A DNA stretch of 8,191 bases from Candidatus Troglogloeales bacterium (GTDB taxonomy: Bacteria; Nitrospirota; Nitrospiria; SBBL01; SBBT01), in the NCBI GenBank assembly GCA_005239595.1, contig SBBT01000183.1, positions 1 to 8,191 on the forward strand, written 5' to 3'. Positions 1 to 5,711 of the stretch are shown piece by piece; positions within the stretch are counted from its first letter, which is position 1, and each line of letters starts with the position of its first letter. The notes below the pieces were generated by a model. It searched no databases. It saw only the letters and a list, made by a program, of their open reading frames with translations, and was not told where the DNA came from. The position numbers and the translations under genes are program-made.

Positions 1-2798
1 AGGTTCTCTTCATACCTCCCATTCAAATGCCTTACATCAATCAGTCCCATCAAAAATGTTTCTCCCTTTTGCCCCTGACCTTCGTATTGAAATTCATACA
101 CAAAACTTTGTCCACGCCCACCGCGATGCACCAGCAAATACTCAAGCTCTTCCAATCGTTGCAAATGAATTTTTAACTGCGTGTTCCCCCATCCAGTAAA
201 TTCCCGAACCGCCTTGCGGCTAAAACGATAATCCGATCGCTCCACTTTGAGCCGTTCACAAACTTCCTTCACCATCTGGTCAATCCGGATCAGCAGCTTG
301 CGCGTCTGCGGCGGCAACTCGTCCAACGACCGCCCCAACACTTCATTCGCCAACCGATTCGCTATCGCGATATCTTGAACGGTCACCTCGATATATTCTT
401 TGATTGTCCCATCACGGCTCTCCTGTTTAATCGGCCGCTGATATTGATGTAACAACGCAATCGCTTCAATCAACGTCAGATATTTCTCATGATCTCGCCG
501 CGTCCGCGTCTTATCATCTAAAAAAGTTAATGCCCGTGCGTACGGATTCGCAACCGGCAACGCACGCAAAAGCCGCTGCGCATTCTGATGCAGCGCCCGC
601 AACCCCTTCGCCTCTTGTCTCGCCCATAATCCCTCAGGCGTGTGACGCTCTCTTTGTAATTTGTGAATCGCCCGCGTCTGCTCTCGATCCTCATTCGCAG
701 ACAACGCCAAACACCGATTCAAAAACTCCTCATCCACCTCGTCCACCGTCGTCGTCGAAAAAATACTGGTCGGCCCTTCCATCCGATATTCCTGCGTAAT
801 CATCCTTCCCGTGTTCGGGTCTTTGCCCGTAGAGGCAATCGTCAGTTCCCCCTCACTCTGCAACAGCTTGAGCGCATAACTCGCCCGGGCCGCGCCCTCC
901 CCTTCCGCAATCGCTAATATCTTATGCTTCAGATTGATGCCCTCCATGTAGAAAAGCGATTGCCCCGTCATCGCCGAATATTTCACTACCTCCTCTTTCG
1001 GCATAAACGACAACACCGCTTCCATCAACGCCGTCTTCCCCGCCGCTGAAGAAGACTGAATCAACACCGCCAACGGCGCATCCAACTTGCGCGATGTCGC
1101 CGCTAAATACCCCACCAACTTGTTCGTCTCTTCGCCAACGACGCCGCACCGCTCAAAGTCCGAGAGAATGCGACCCAATAAATTCGGGTCTTTCAATAAA
1201 TCAAACGCCGCAGACTCTTCTTCCTTCGTCAGCACGACTCGCTTCTCCTTCGGCGACAACGTTTCTTTGATCTGCTGCTCCTGCAACGCCTCCAGTCTCA
1301 AAAGAATCTGACCCAAGTCTTTTTTAATCACCGATTCTTCAAGCATCAATTCCTTCGCCGCTTCTTTGATGTACAGTCCGCGCGCCTTCGATGAATATAA
1401 ATCAATCGTGTCCACATAAAATAATCCGCCGGGCACGCTGCCCTCGTTTATCGCAACGAACAGATTGATTTTCAGCAGGCCGTTGCTCATGTTCTTCGAC
1501 AACCCGCGAACCCGATATCGCCGATCCCCCATCGGAACCACGATCTCTTGGTCTTTGACTTCAACAGAAATTTCCAATGAGGAGATCGGCGGCAAAGGAA
1601 AATTCGCTTCAACAGGCACTTCTTTTTCCGCGACTAACGGGGCAGCGTGCCCTGCGAGGAGCGGCAAGTCCGCCCCCCCACGTTGGGGGCCCATCCGCAC
1701 AGCGCAACGAATCAGCAATCCCAGACTCTTATCCGCAGGCAACATCTTTAATGCATACTCATTCGCATCCATCCCCTTCGGAAATTGAATGCGGAAACTT
1801 TCAATCCCTTCATCGCTCAATCGTTCTGCTAAAGAAATAGACGCCGAATCCCCCGCATCATCCCGATCATACGCAATATAAACTTTCTGAATCCCGTATT
1901 TCTTAAAGGCCACAACATGATCGTCGGTAAATCCATTTGTCCCGTAGCTCGCTGTCACGTTCTGATACCCCGCACACCAAAACGTCAACGCATCTATCAA
2001 CGATTCGCATAAAATAATCTCTTTCGACTCAGCCAACGCCGCAATATTAAAAATCCCCTTGTGCGGCCCCGGCAAATACAAATGCAATGACGACGCCCTC
2101 TGATTCACATTGTCACAAATCTTCCGGCCGTACATCCCTTGCACATTCCCCGCTTCATCCATAATCGGAATCACCACCGATCCCCGAAAATGCTCAAATC
2201 CGCTCTCTTTGTATAACCCCAGACGACACAACCGGCTTCGGATTTTCGCGCCCTCTTTGTGCTTCGACATCGGCACCCCTTGCGCCAACGTCCGATTCGC
2301 AAATCCCAATTTGAAATGCGCGATCATCTCGGATGAATCCAGTCCGCGTTTTTTTAAATACGCCAACGCGTCCGGACTTTGTTTCAACGTCGCGTGGTAA
2401 TAGGCGACCACCTGCTTCATGATCTCGTGATCATCACACTCCCACTGAATGGACGATGAAGGCCGCTGAAGGATTAAGTCGGTTACGCTTTTTTCTCTTG
2501 TTGAAGACACTCGCCCACTCATTACTTTGAGCTGCTCTATGGCTTGTCGAAAATCCAATCCTTCCGATTTCATCACGTAATCAATATTCGATCCCCCTGC
2601 GTCGCACGCCCCAAAGCAGTGCCACAGATTTTTATCCGGCGTAATCACAAAGGAAGGGGTTTTGTCGTCGTGGAATGGGCATCGTCCCACAAGGTCGCGT
2701 CCCCGCCGCGTGAGTTTCATCCCATGTGCCGTCACCAGCCGCTCTAATGAGACTTCTCGCTTGATCCGATCAATCTCTGATTCCGGTATCTTTGGCAT
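1..2798 (-). CDS. CHC2/Toprim primase with P-loop ATPase region (partial, 3' end outside window)
   Basis: Open frame of 932 codons without a stop, running off the left edge. It likely makes RNA primers, and perhaps unwinds DNA, for replication of a mobile element. A DnaG-like CHC2 zinc finger is visible at residues 36-75 (C40, H43, C61, C65) with the CPFHDDKTPSF core. A Toprim domain lies at about 258-330, with the catalytic Glu in CESLIDAL (E265) and the acidic pair in DRDDAG (D311, D313). A Walker A-like SSSAAGKT covers 582-589 and a Walker B-like KILAIAEGE covers 626-634. A winged helix probably lies near 855-910. ATG 2798 is preceded by AAAGGAGG with a 7-nt spacer, so the start is well supported. 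CHC2 and Toprim assignments are secure; the ATPase role is inferred from motifs. The length and fusion argue against the housekeeping DnaG. Residues about 366-390 look like an in-frame repeat insertion. It is divergent from the HTH operon. Confidence 0.9.
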   Translation of the reverse strand, partial: MPKIPESEIDRIKREVSLERLVTAHGMKLTRRGRDLVGRCPFHDDKTPSFVITPDKNLWHCFGACDAGGSNIDYVMKSEGLDFRQAIEQLKVMSGRVSSTREKSVTDLILQRPSSSIQWECDDHEIMKQVVAYYHATLKQSPDALAYLKKRGLDSSEMIAHFKLGFANRTLAQGVPMSKHKEGAKIRSRLCRLGLYKESGFEHFRGSVVIPIMDEAGNVQGMYGRKICDNVNQRASSLHLYLPGPHKGIFNIAALAESKEIILCESLIDALTFWCAGYQNVTASYGTNGFTDDHVVAFKKYGIQKVYIAYDRDDAGDSASISLAERLSDEGIESFRIQFPKGMDANEYALKMLPADKSLGLLIRCAVRMGPQRGGADLPLLAGHAAPLVAEKEVPVEANFPLPPISSLEISVEVKDQEIVVPMGDRRYRVRGLSKNMSNGLLKINLFVAINEGSVPGGLFYVDTIDLYSSKARGLYIKEAAKELMLEESVIKKDLGQILLRLEALQEQQIKETLSPKEKRVVLTKEEESAAFDLLKDPNLLGRILSDFERCGVVGEETNKLVGYLAATSRKLDAPLAVLIQSSSAAGKTALMEAVLSFMPKEEVVKYSAMTGQSLFYMEGINLKHKILAIAEGEGAARASYALKLLQSEGELTIASTGKDPNTGRMITQEYRMEGPTSIFSTTTVDEVDEEFLNRCLALSANEDREQTRAIHKLQRERHTPEGLWARQEAKGLRALHQNAQRLLRALPVANPYARALTFLDDKTRTRRDHEKYLTLIEAIALLHQYQRPIKQESRDGTIKEYIEVTVQDIAIANRLANEVLGRSLDELPPQTRKLLIRIDQMVKEVCERLKVERSDYRFSRKAVREFTGWGNTQLKIHLQRLEELEYLLVHRGGRGQSFVYEFQYEGQGQKGETFLMGLIDVRHLNGRYEEN
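1635..1705 (-). repeat. GC-rich palindromic repeat inside the primase frame
   Basis: A 6-bp hairpin (CCCCCA/TGGGGG, loop CGT, at 1675-1689) sits in a GC-rich block unlike the surrounding coding sequence. It encodes Gly/Pro/Leu/Ala-rich residues about 366-388, between the Toprim domain and the next region. A related block (GCCCT, then a GTC-G core, then a C6/G6 hairpin) occurs in the same orientation at 4237-4275. The extent of the repeat is approximate. Confidence 0.5.
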
Positions 2799-2864
2799 CG
2801 AAAAACCTCCTTTCTGAAAAAGGTGTCAATGGGGAAATTCGCTTCCTTTTATTTTTCCCTAGTG

Positions 2865-2893
2865 TTGACTATCTGGACATAGAATGCTACTAT
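2865..2893 (+). promoter_or_regulatory. Sigma-70-type promoter for the HTH-DUF4258-zinc finger operon
   Basis: TTGACT (2865-2870), a 17-nt spacer and TACTAT (2888-2893). Transcription would start near 2900, giving a leader of about 90 nt to ATG 2991 or about 34 nt to ATG 2934. The -10 lies within the operator. Confidence 0.75.
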
Positions 2894-2904
2894 AGTCGTA
2901 GCAT
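2884..2904. promoter_or_regulatory. Perfect inverted repeat, likely operator shared by divergent promoters
   Basis: ATGCTAC-N7-GTAGCAT is a perfect 7+7 inverted repeat with another palindrome, ACTATAGT, at 2889-2896. It covers the -10 elements of the rightward and leftward promoters. The first gene to the right encodes an XRE-type HTH protein, so autorepression plus control of the primase gene is the natural reading. The binding itself is inferred. Confidence 0.75.
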
Positions 2905-2912
2905 ACTGTCAA
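2884..2912 (-). promoter_or_regulatory. Divergent sigma-70-type promoter for the primase gene
   Basis: Read on the minus strand: TTGACA (2912-2907), a 17-nt spacer and TAGCAT (2889-2884). The consensus -35 and ideal spacing compensate for a weaker -10 (4 of 6). The leader to the primase ATG would be about 79 nt. The -10 overlaps the left half of the operator. Confidence 0.55.
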
Positions 2913-2990
2913 GCACTTTGAAAGAGAAGCGTAATGGAGTTAAAACTAGTAGGTTATAATTTTAGGCATAATAGGGAAGGTGAATCCGTC

Positions 2991-3368
2991 ATGCCTAAAA
3001 TGTTGGTTCTAAATCAAGGACAAGAGCCATTTGGAAAACGCTTGGCTAAGTTGCGTAAATCTGCAGGCTATTCCCAGCGAGCGCTTGCAGCGGAACTCAA
3101 CATCTCATATCGAGTGATTGCTTACTACGAGGGGGAAACAACGTATCCGCCCGCGCATCTGTTGCCACAACTGGCTAAGGCATTGGGAATATCAACAGAT
3201 CAGATTTTGGGAGTAGAAAAAATTAAAGAATCTAATAGTATGATCAGGGATAATCGTCTCTGGAGGCGTTTTTCTCAAGTGGAAAAACTTCCCGCGTCAG
3301 AGCGTAGGCCAATCATCCAAATTATAGATGCTGTTCTCAGAGGCAAACAGTCAAACAGTCGGGTTTGA
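2991..3368 (+). CDS. XRE-family helix-turn-helix transcriptional regulator
   Basis: A 125-residue cytoplasmic DNA-binding protein, likely repressor of its own operon. An HTH_3/Cro-CI-type domain spans residues 14-72: FGKRLAKLRKSAGYSQ, then ALAAELNIS as helix 2 and SYRVIAYYEGE as the recognition helix, ending in LAKALGISTDQILG. A 50-residue basic helical tail follows, without a recognised domain. I chose ATG 2991 because AAGGTG (2977-2982) lies 8 nt upstream and the HTH begins soon after. ATG 2934, in the same frame, would add 19 residues but has only a weak GA-rich site. A perfect inverted repeat over its promoter is the probable operator. The stop is 3 nt before the next gene. The domain is clear; the target is inferred. 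Confidence 0.88.
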   Translation: MPKMLVLNQGQEPFGKRLAKLRKSAGYSQRALAAELNISYRVIAYYEGETTYPPAHLLPQLAKALGISTDQILGVEKIKESNSMIRDNRLWRRFSQVEKLPASERRPIIQIIDAVLRGKQSNSRV

Positions 3369-3371
3369 TTA

Positions 3372-3680
3372 GTGGATATCCAGTGGATTCGTCATCAGGT
3401 CGAGGCTCAAACATATGAGTGGAGTAGCCACGCCGATGACGAACGGCAGGCCGAGAGAATTTTGATAGAAGACGTCGAAGACGCCTTATTGCAGGGGAAA
3501 ATATTGGAAATGTATCCTCAAGACCCAAGAGGGCCAAGTTGTTTGGTATTGGGACACAGTCGCCAAGGGCATGCCATTCATATTGTTTGTGGTCAAACGC
3601 CGTTAAGACGATTGCGACTCATTACCGTTTATATCCCATCTCCACCCAAGTGGATTGATGAACGGACACGGAGGAAATAG
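3372..3680 (+). CDS. DUF4258 domain protein, candidate toxin
   Basis: A 102-residue protein matching DUF4258: an N-terminal helix, then YEWSSHADDERQAERI (15-30) with the conserved His H20, an EDVEDAL helix, a strand ending in MYPQDPRG, and the C-terminal HAIHIVCG and LITVYIPSPPKW strands. DUF4258 proteins commonly sit beside YgiT-type zinc-finger proteins and are suspected to be small toxins like MqsR/RelE, but I know of no established activity. The GTG start lies 3 nt after the HTH gene stop and has no good ribosome site, so translation is probably coupled. No better in-frame start keeps the domain whole. The gene ends 2 nt before the zinc-finger gene. Confidence 0.82.
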   Translation: MDIQWIRHQVEAQTYEWSSHADDERQAERILIEDVEDALLQGKILEMYPQDPRGPSCLVLGHSRQGHAIHIVCGQTPLRRLRLITVYIPSPPKWIDERTRRK

Positions 3681-3682
3681 CT

Positions 3683-3931
3683 ATGCCAACGTATCATTAC
3701 GATGATTGCACATTTTGTAGCGGGCGTGTTACTGAACGGCTTATCGCCAAACCCTGTGTCTGGGGGGACCGTTTGGTGGCATTAGTGGATCAGGTTCCAA
3801 CGGGTGTGTGTGAACAATGCGGGGAGCGTTACTACCGCACTGCCGTTCTCAAACGGATTGATGCCGTCTTAAAAGGACGACGTCAACATGCTCGCCAAAT
3901 CCGGTTACCTGTCCTTGAATATGTAAGATAA
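3683..3931 (+). CDS. YgiT-type zinc-finger protein, candidate antitoxin
   Basis: An 82-residue protein with two CxxC pairs, C9/C12 in DDCTFCSG and C43/C46 in VCEQCGERYY. This is the zinc-binding layout of the N-terminal half of the MqsA (YgiT) antitoxin. The GERYY element and the following VLKRIDAVLKG helix also fit. MqsA usually continues into an HTH DNA-binding domain; here the protein stops, and an HTH protein is encoded two genes upstream instead. GGAGG (3670-3674) lies 8 nt before the ATG. A role as the partner that neutralises the DUF4258 protein is inferred from order and family. The C-terminal 20 residues are basic and might contact nucleic acid. Confidence 0.85.
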   Translation: MPTYHYDDCTFCSGRVTERLIAKPCVWGDRLVALVDQVPTGVCEQCGERYYRTAVLKRIDAVLKGRRQHARQIRLPVLEYVR

Positions 3932-3936
3932 AGGTG

Positions 3937-3987
3937 GGGCGGCGAAATGAAAAAACATTCTCATCCAACACGCGCCGCCCGTTTTGT
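3937..3987 (+). terminator. Possible terminator after the zinc-finger gene
   Basis: GGGCGGCG (3937-3944) pairs perfectly with CGCCGCCC (3973-3980), followed by GTTTTGT. It begins 6 nt after the stop codon. The 28-nt loop is long for an intrinsic terminator, though a short AATG/CATT stem could form inside it. The T-run is modest. Confidence 0.4.
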
Positions 3988-4060
3988 CCGCTTGGTCATG
4001 GGTCTTGCAAATAAAAAGACGCAAGCCCCACGCCCTCGCTCTACCCCGCCCGCCCCGCTG

Positions 4061-4242
4061 CAGGGCAAAAAAGGGGTGGGAAAACACCGCTTCAGGAAAT
4101 CGTCTGTCACAGGCATTGCAAGAAAGAGCAATGGCCTGCGCCAGACCCTTCCGCTAAACATAATACGACGTTATCATCCATGAGAGTACGCATGACTGAT
4201 AACGCGGCATTATGTTTTATTTTCCCACCCCGCTTTGCCCTA
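4061..4242 (-). other. Structured element: long-range stem enclosing two hairpins (candidate MITE or ncRNA)
   Basis: GGGGTGGGAAAA (4073-4084) pairs perfectly with TTTTCCCACCCC (4220-4231). The stem continues after a short irregular stretch with AGGGC (4062-4066) against GCCCT (4237-4241). Inside lie a hairpin at 4110-4138 (8-nt loop AAGAAAGA) and a hairpin with arms 4156-4176 and 4197-4217. Of the three mismatches in the second hairpin, two become G-U wobbles if the minus strand is the RNA, leaving only C-C; on the plus strand all three stay unpaired. That favours a minus-strand RNA, which would lie downstream of the DUF5615 gene. I see no clear target-site duplication, so the MITE reading is not proved. 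Confidence 0.5.
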
Positions 4243-4275
4243 CGGCTCCCGTCTGCCCCCCAACGGGGGGCGCCC
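4237..4275 (+). repeat. GC-rich palindromic repeat, second copy
   Basis: Contains a perfect 7-bp hairpin (GCCCCCC-AAC-GGGGGGC, 4255-4271). It shares the order GCCCT, GTC-G, C-run, ACG, G-run with the block embedded in the primase gene at 1635-1705, in the same orientation. There is no T-tract on either side, so it is not an obvious terminator. Confidence 0.45.
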
Positions 4276-4316
4276 TGAAGGTAAAAAGATTTGGTTTTTT
4301 AGAGGGGGGAATGAGA

Positions 4317-4670
4317 TTATGGGCGTATCCGAACACGGCCTTCTTCCATAATCCATAAATGACCTCGGGGATCCTCATACGTTAGCAGGGGAATTAGCCG
4401 TTTCGTCATCTCTAAAACACAGAACTTGTCCTGTTGGCGCGGTCTCATGACAATCAGACCCCCATACTGCTCGGGCGGATAAACACGAATGTCAGAAAAA
4501 TCTAGGTCAAGCGTAACAAAAATACGCTCTTCTTTTTGAACAACAGCCGTAATCGCCGCGTCTGGCCGTCCCCCAAGATGCTCCTCGATCACCGTGTCGG
4601 CATCGTGGCCCGCTTCACGCAAAATCTCGGCAACTTCATTCGGAAGATTTTCGTCAACCTTCACTCTCAT
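4317..4670 (-). CDS. DUF5615 PIN-like protein, candidate RNase toxin
   Basis: A 117-residue protein of the DUF5615 (COG4634, Mut7-C-like PIN) family, predicted to cleave RNA with metal ions held by acidic residues. Visible motifs are VDENLP with D6, GRPDAAI with D37, and the hallmark VTLDLDFSD with D55 and D57. The length is normal and no expected acidic residue is missing. It starts 8 nt after the DUF433 stop and has no good ribosome site, so coupled translation is likely. DUF433-DUF5615 pairs are recognised as VapBC-like toxin-antitoxin modules (VapBC45 in Mycobacterium tuberculosis). The family and pairing are secure; activity here is inferred. Confidence 0.9.
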   Translation of the reverse strand: MRVKVDENLPNEVAEILREAGHDADTVIEEHLGGRPDAAITAVVQKEERIFVTLDLDFSDIRVYPPEQYGGLIVMRPRQQDKFCVLEMTKRLIPLLTYEDPRGHLWIMEEGRVRIRP

Positions 4671-4678
4671 TGAATGTA

Positions 4679-4921
4679 CTATGCCGAAATCAAAACAATA
4701 CGCTCGCGTGCCATCTCAGCAGCATAGCCAATCGCCGCACAGATCGCCTCACGGGTCAGGGACGGATAACTCCTCTGAAGATCCTCAATCGAAACATCCG
4801 CGGCAAGGTTGTCCAGCACCACTGATACCATAATCCGCGTGCCCTTAATACACGGCTTCCCGTGACATATCTCAGGATCTGCAGTAATCAAATCGCGCCA
4901 ACTGTGCATTGCAGAATTCAA
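4679..4921 (-). CDS. DUF433 antitoxin (VapB45-type)
   Basis: An 80-residue protein with the DUF433 (COG2442) signature: ADPEICHGKPCIKGTRI at residues 14-30, a V-x-V-x-L-x-N-L helix, then SYPSLTREAICAAIGYAAEM, the second helical half of the HTH-like fold. It should bind the DUF5615 toxin and probably DNA. I chose the TTG at 4921 because AAGGAGG lies about 10 nt upstream, inside the end of the preceding gene, and the TTG overlaps that gene's TGA in TTGA. ATG 4909 is an alternative (76 residues) but would leave the ribosome site too far away. It is followed after 8 nt by the toxin gene. Confidence 0.88.
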   Translation of the reverse strand: MNSAMHSWRDLITADPEICHGKPCIKGTRIMVSVVLDNLAADVSIEDLQRSYPSLTREAICAAIGYAAEMARERIVLISA

Positions 4922-5697
4922 AACGGGCAGCCCTCCTTTTCCGTCTTCCCCTCAATGTACGGGCATTCCTTCACGTGAACCGTCACTCGGCTCTCATGCC
5001 CCTTATACCGAACTATAATATCCGTCTTCCCAGGGCCCGTGGCTTGGACAAGGGCGTAGGGAATACGACGATCATCTTCCGTTTTCTCCCATTGCCCCGG
5101 AGCAAATACTTTCGCCACTTTTTCATTTAGACTTTCATAGGTAAGATCGGGGTTGCCTACAATTCTTCGGTCTACCCCATCAGAATAGGTCGCACCCACT
5201 GAAATCTCATCAGTACTATTTGTTCCCTCAGTCACTAACAATTCCCCACTTGGCTTACGGGCGATCTCCAGAAAGGTCTTGTTGTCACCAGAAATTTTTG
5301 CCCCAATCGACTGCACCGTGGTCGTGGGGGGGAGGACGACGGTAACCTTAACGCTCGCATCCGAACAATTACCATCTCTACTCATTGCCTCACCCATGAT
5401 CATAATATCCTGTTGCTCCCGTTCGCCACTTTTAACCTCATCAGGTGTAGCTCGATCTGTCCACTCATACATCCCCGTTGCAGAATTAAACGGCGGCGCT
5501 CCCCCAGCAACCGATTTACACACCTCACCCGGCGCAGGACGCACCTTCCATTGAAACTCCTCACCCACAACAAGCACCTGTCCCTCCTTCGGACTCTCAA
5601 TAATCAAGGCATGGGCGAGAGTAGCAGTTACTACCATCACTAAAACCAAAACAAAACCCTGGATTCCTGCCTTCGCAGGAATGACAACCTTTTTCAT
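4918..5697 (-). CDS. Exported protein with bacterial Ig-like (Big_2-like) domain
   Basis: A 259-residue protein, exported by a Sec-type signal peptide: basic start MKKVV, hydrophobic core about 14-28, and a likely cut after AHA at residue 30. A beta-rich, Ig-like first part covers about 31-128. The second part, about 135-245, has the group 2 bacterial Ig pattern: ISVGATYSDG, then LTYESLNEKVAKV, then a TGPGKTDIIVRYKG strand and RVTVHV. The tail has two cysteines and no membrane anchor. Residues 4-13 (VVIPAKAGIQ) are encoded by a dispersed repeat. AAGGAG precedes the ATG by a few bases. It starts 14 nt after the hydrolase gene and overlaps the DUF433 gene, so it sits in one operon with both. 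The exact role is unknown; a binding partner of the hydrolase is possible. Confidence 0.75.
   Translation of the reverse strand: MKKVVIPAKAGIQGFVLVLVMVVTATLAHALIIESPKEGQVLVVGEEFQWKVRPAPGEVCKSVAGGAPPFNSATGMYEWTDRATPDEVKSGEREQQDIMIMGEAMSRDGNCSDASVKVTVVLPPTTTVQSIGAKISGDNKTFLEIARKPSGELLVTEGTNSTDEISVGATYSDGVDRRIVGNPDLTYESLNEKVAKVFAPGQWEKTEDDRRIPYALVQATGPGKTDIIVRYKGHESRVTVHVKECPYIEGKTEKEGCPF
5659..5686 (-). repeat. VIPAKAGIQ-type dispersed repeat within the signal-peptide coding region
   Basis: On the minus strand it reads TCATTCCTGC-GAAG-GCAGGAATCCAG, a palindromic core of the family also present as an inverted pair at 8050-8126. It is read in frame as VIPAKAGIQ, just ahead of the hydrophobic core of the signal peptide. 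Confidence 0.85.
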
Positions 5698-5711
5698 ATC
5701 ATCTCCTTCCT

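Larger units (their letters stand above)
3932..4316. other. Gene-free stretch between convergent operons, rich in hairpins
   Basis: No convincing gene. It holds five hairpins in series: 3937-3980; 4000-4029 (9-bp stem with one mismatch); 4110-4138 (10 bp with one bulged G); 4156-4217 (21-nt arms); and 4255-4271 (GCCCCCC-AAC-GGGGGGC). The third and fourth are enclosed by a long-range stem. Short open frames on both strands here are GC-rich and resemble no family I know. Confidence 0.7.

Noticed and set aside
530..1840. Several short frames of 74-107 codons antisense to, or out of frame with, the primase
   Set aside because: The minus-strand frame from 2798 to 1 is unbroken and carries clear motifs, which explains the whole region.
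2824..2829. TTGACA on the minus strand as -35 for the primase gene
   Set aside because: A -10 at proper distance would fall in or after the ribosome binding site, leaving no leader. The TTGACA at 2912-2907 fits better.
3905..4183. Short open frames of 60-78 codons on both strands in the intergenic stretch
   Set aside because: They overlap each other and the hairpins, have Arg/Pro-rich or low-complexity products, show no family resemblance, and look like by-products of GC-rich structured DNA.
4156..4217. Integron attC recombination site
   Set aside because: The folded shape is suggestive, but the core sites (RYYYAAC and GTTRRRY) do not match: the right end reads GTTTTAT and the left end GCTAAAC. 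No integrase or cassette array is visible.
4255..4271. Perfect GC hairpin as intrinsic terminator of either convergent operon
   Set aside because: No T-tract follows on either strand; it is more likely a copy of a GC-rich repeat.
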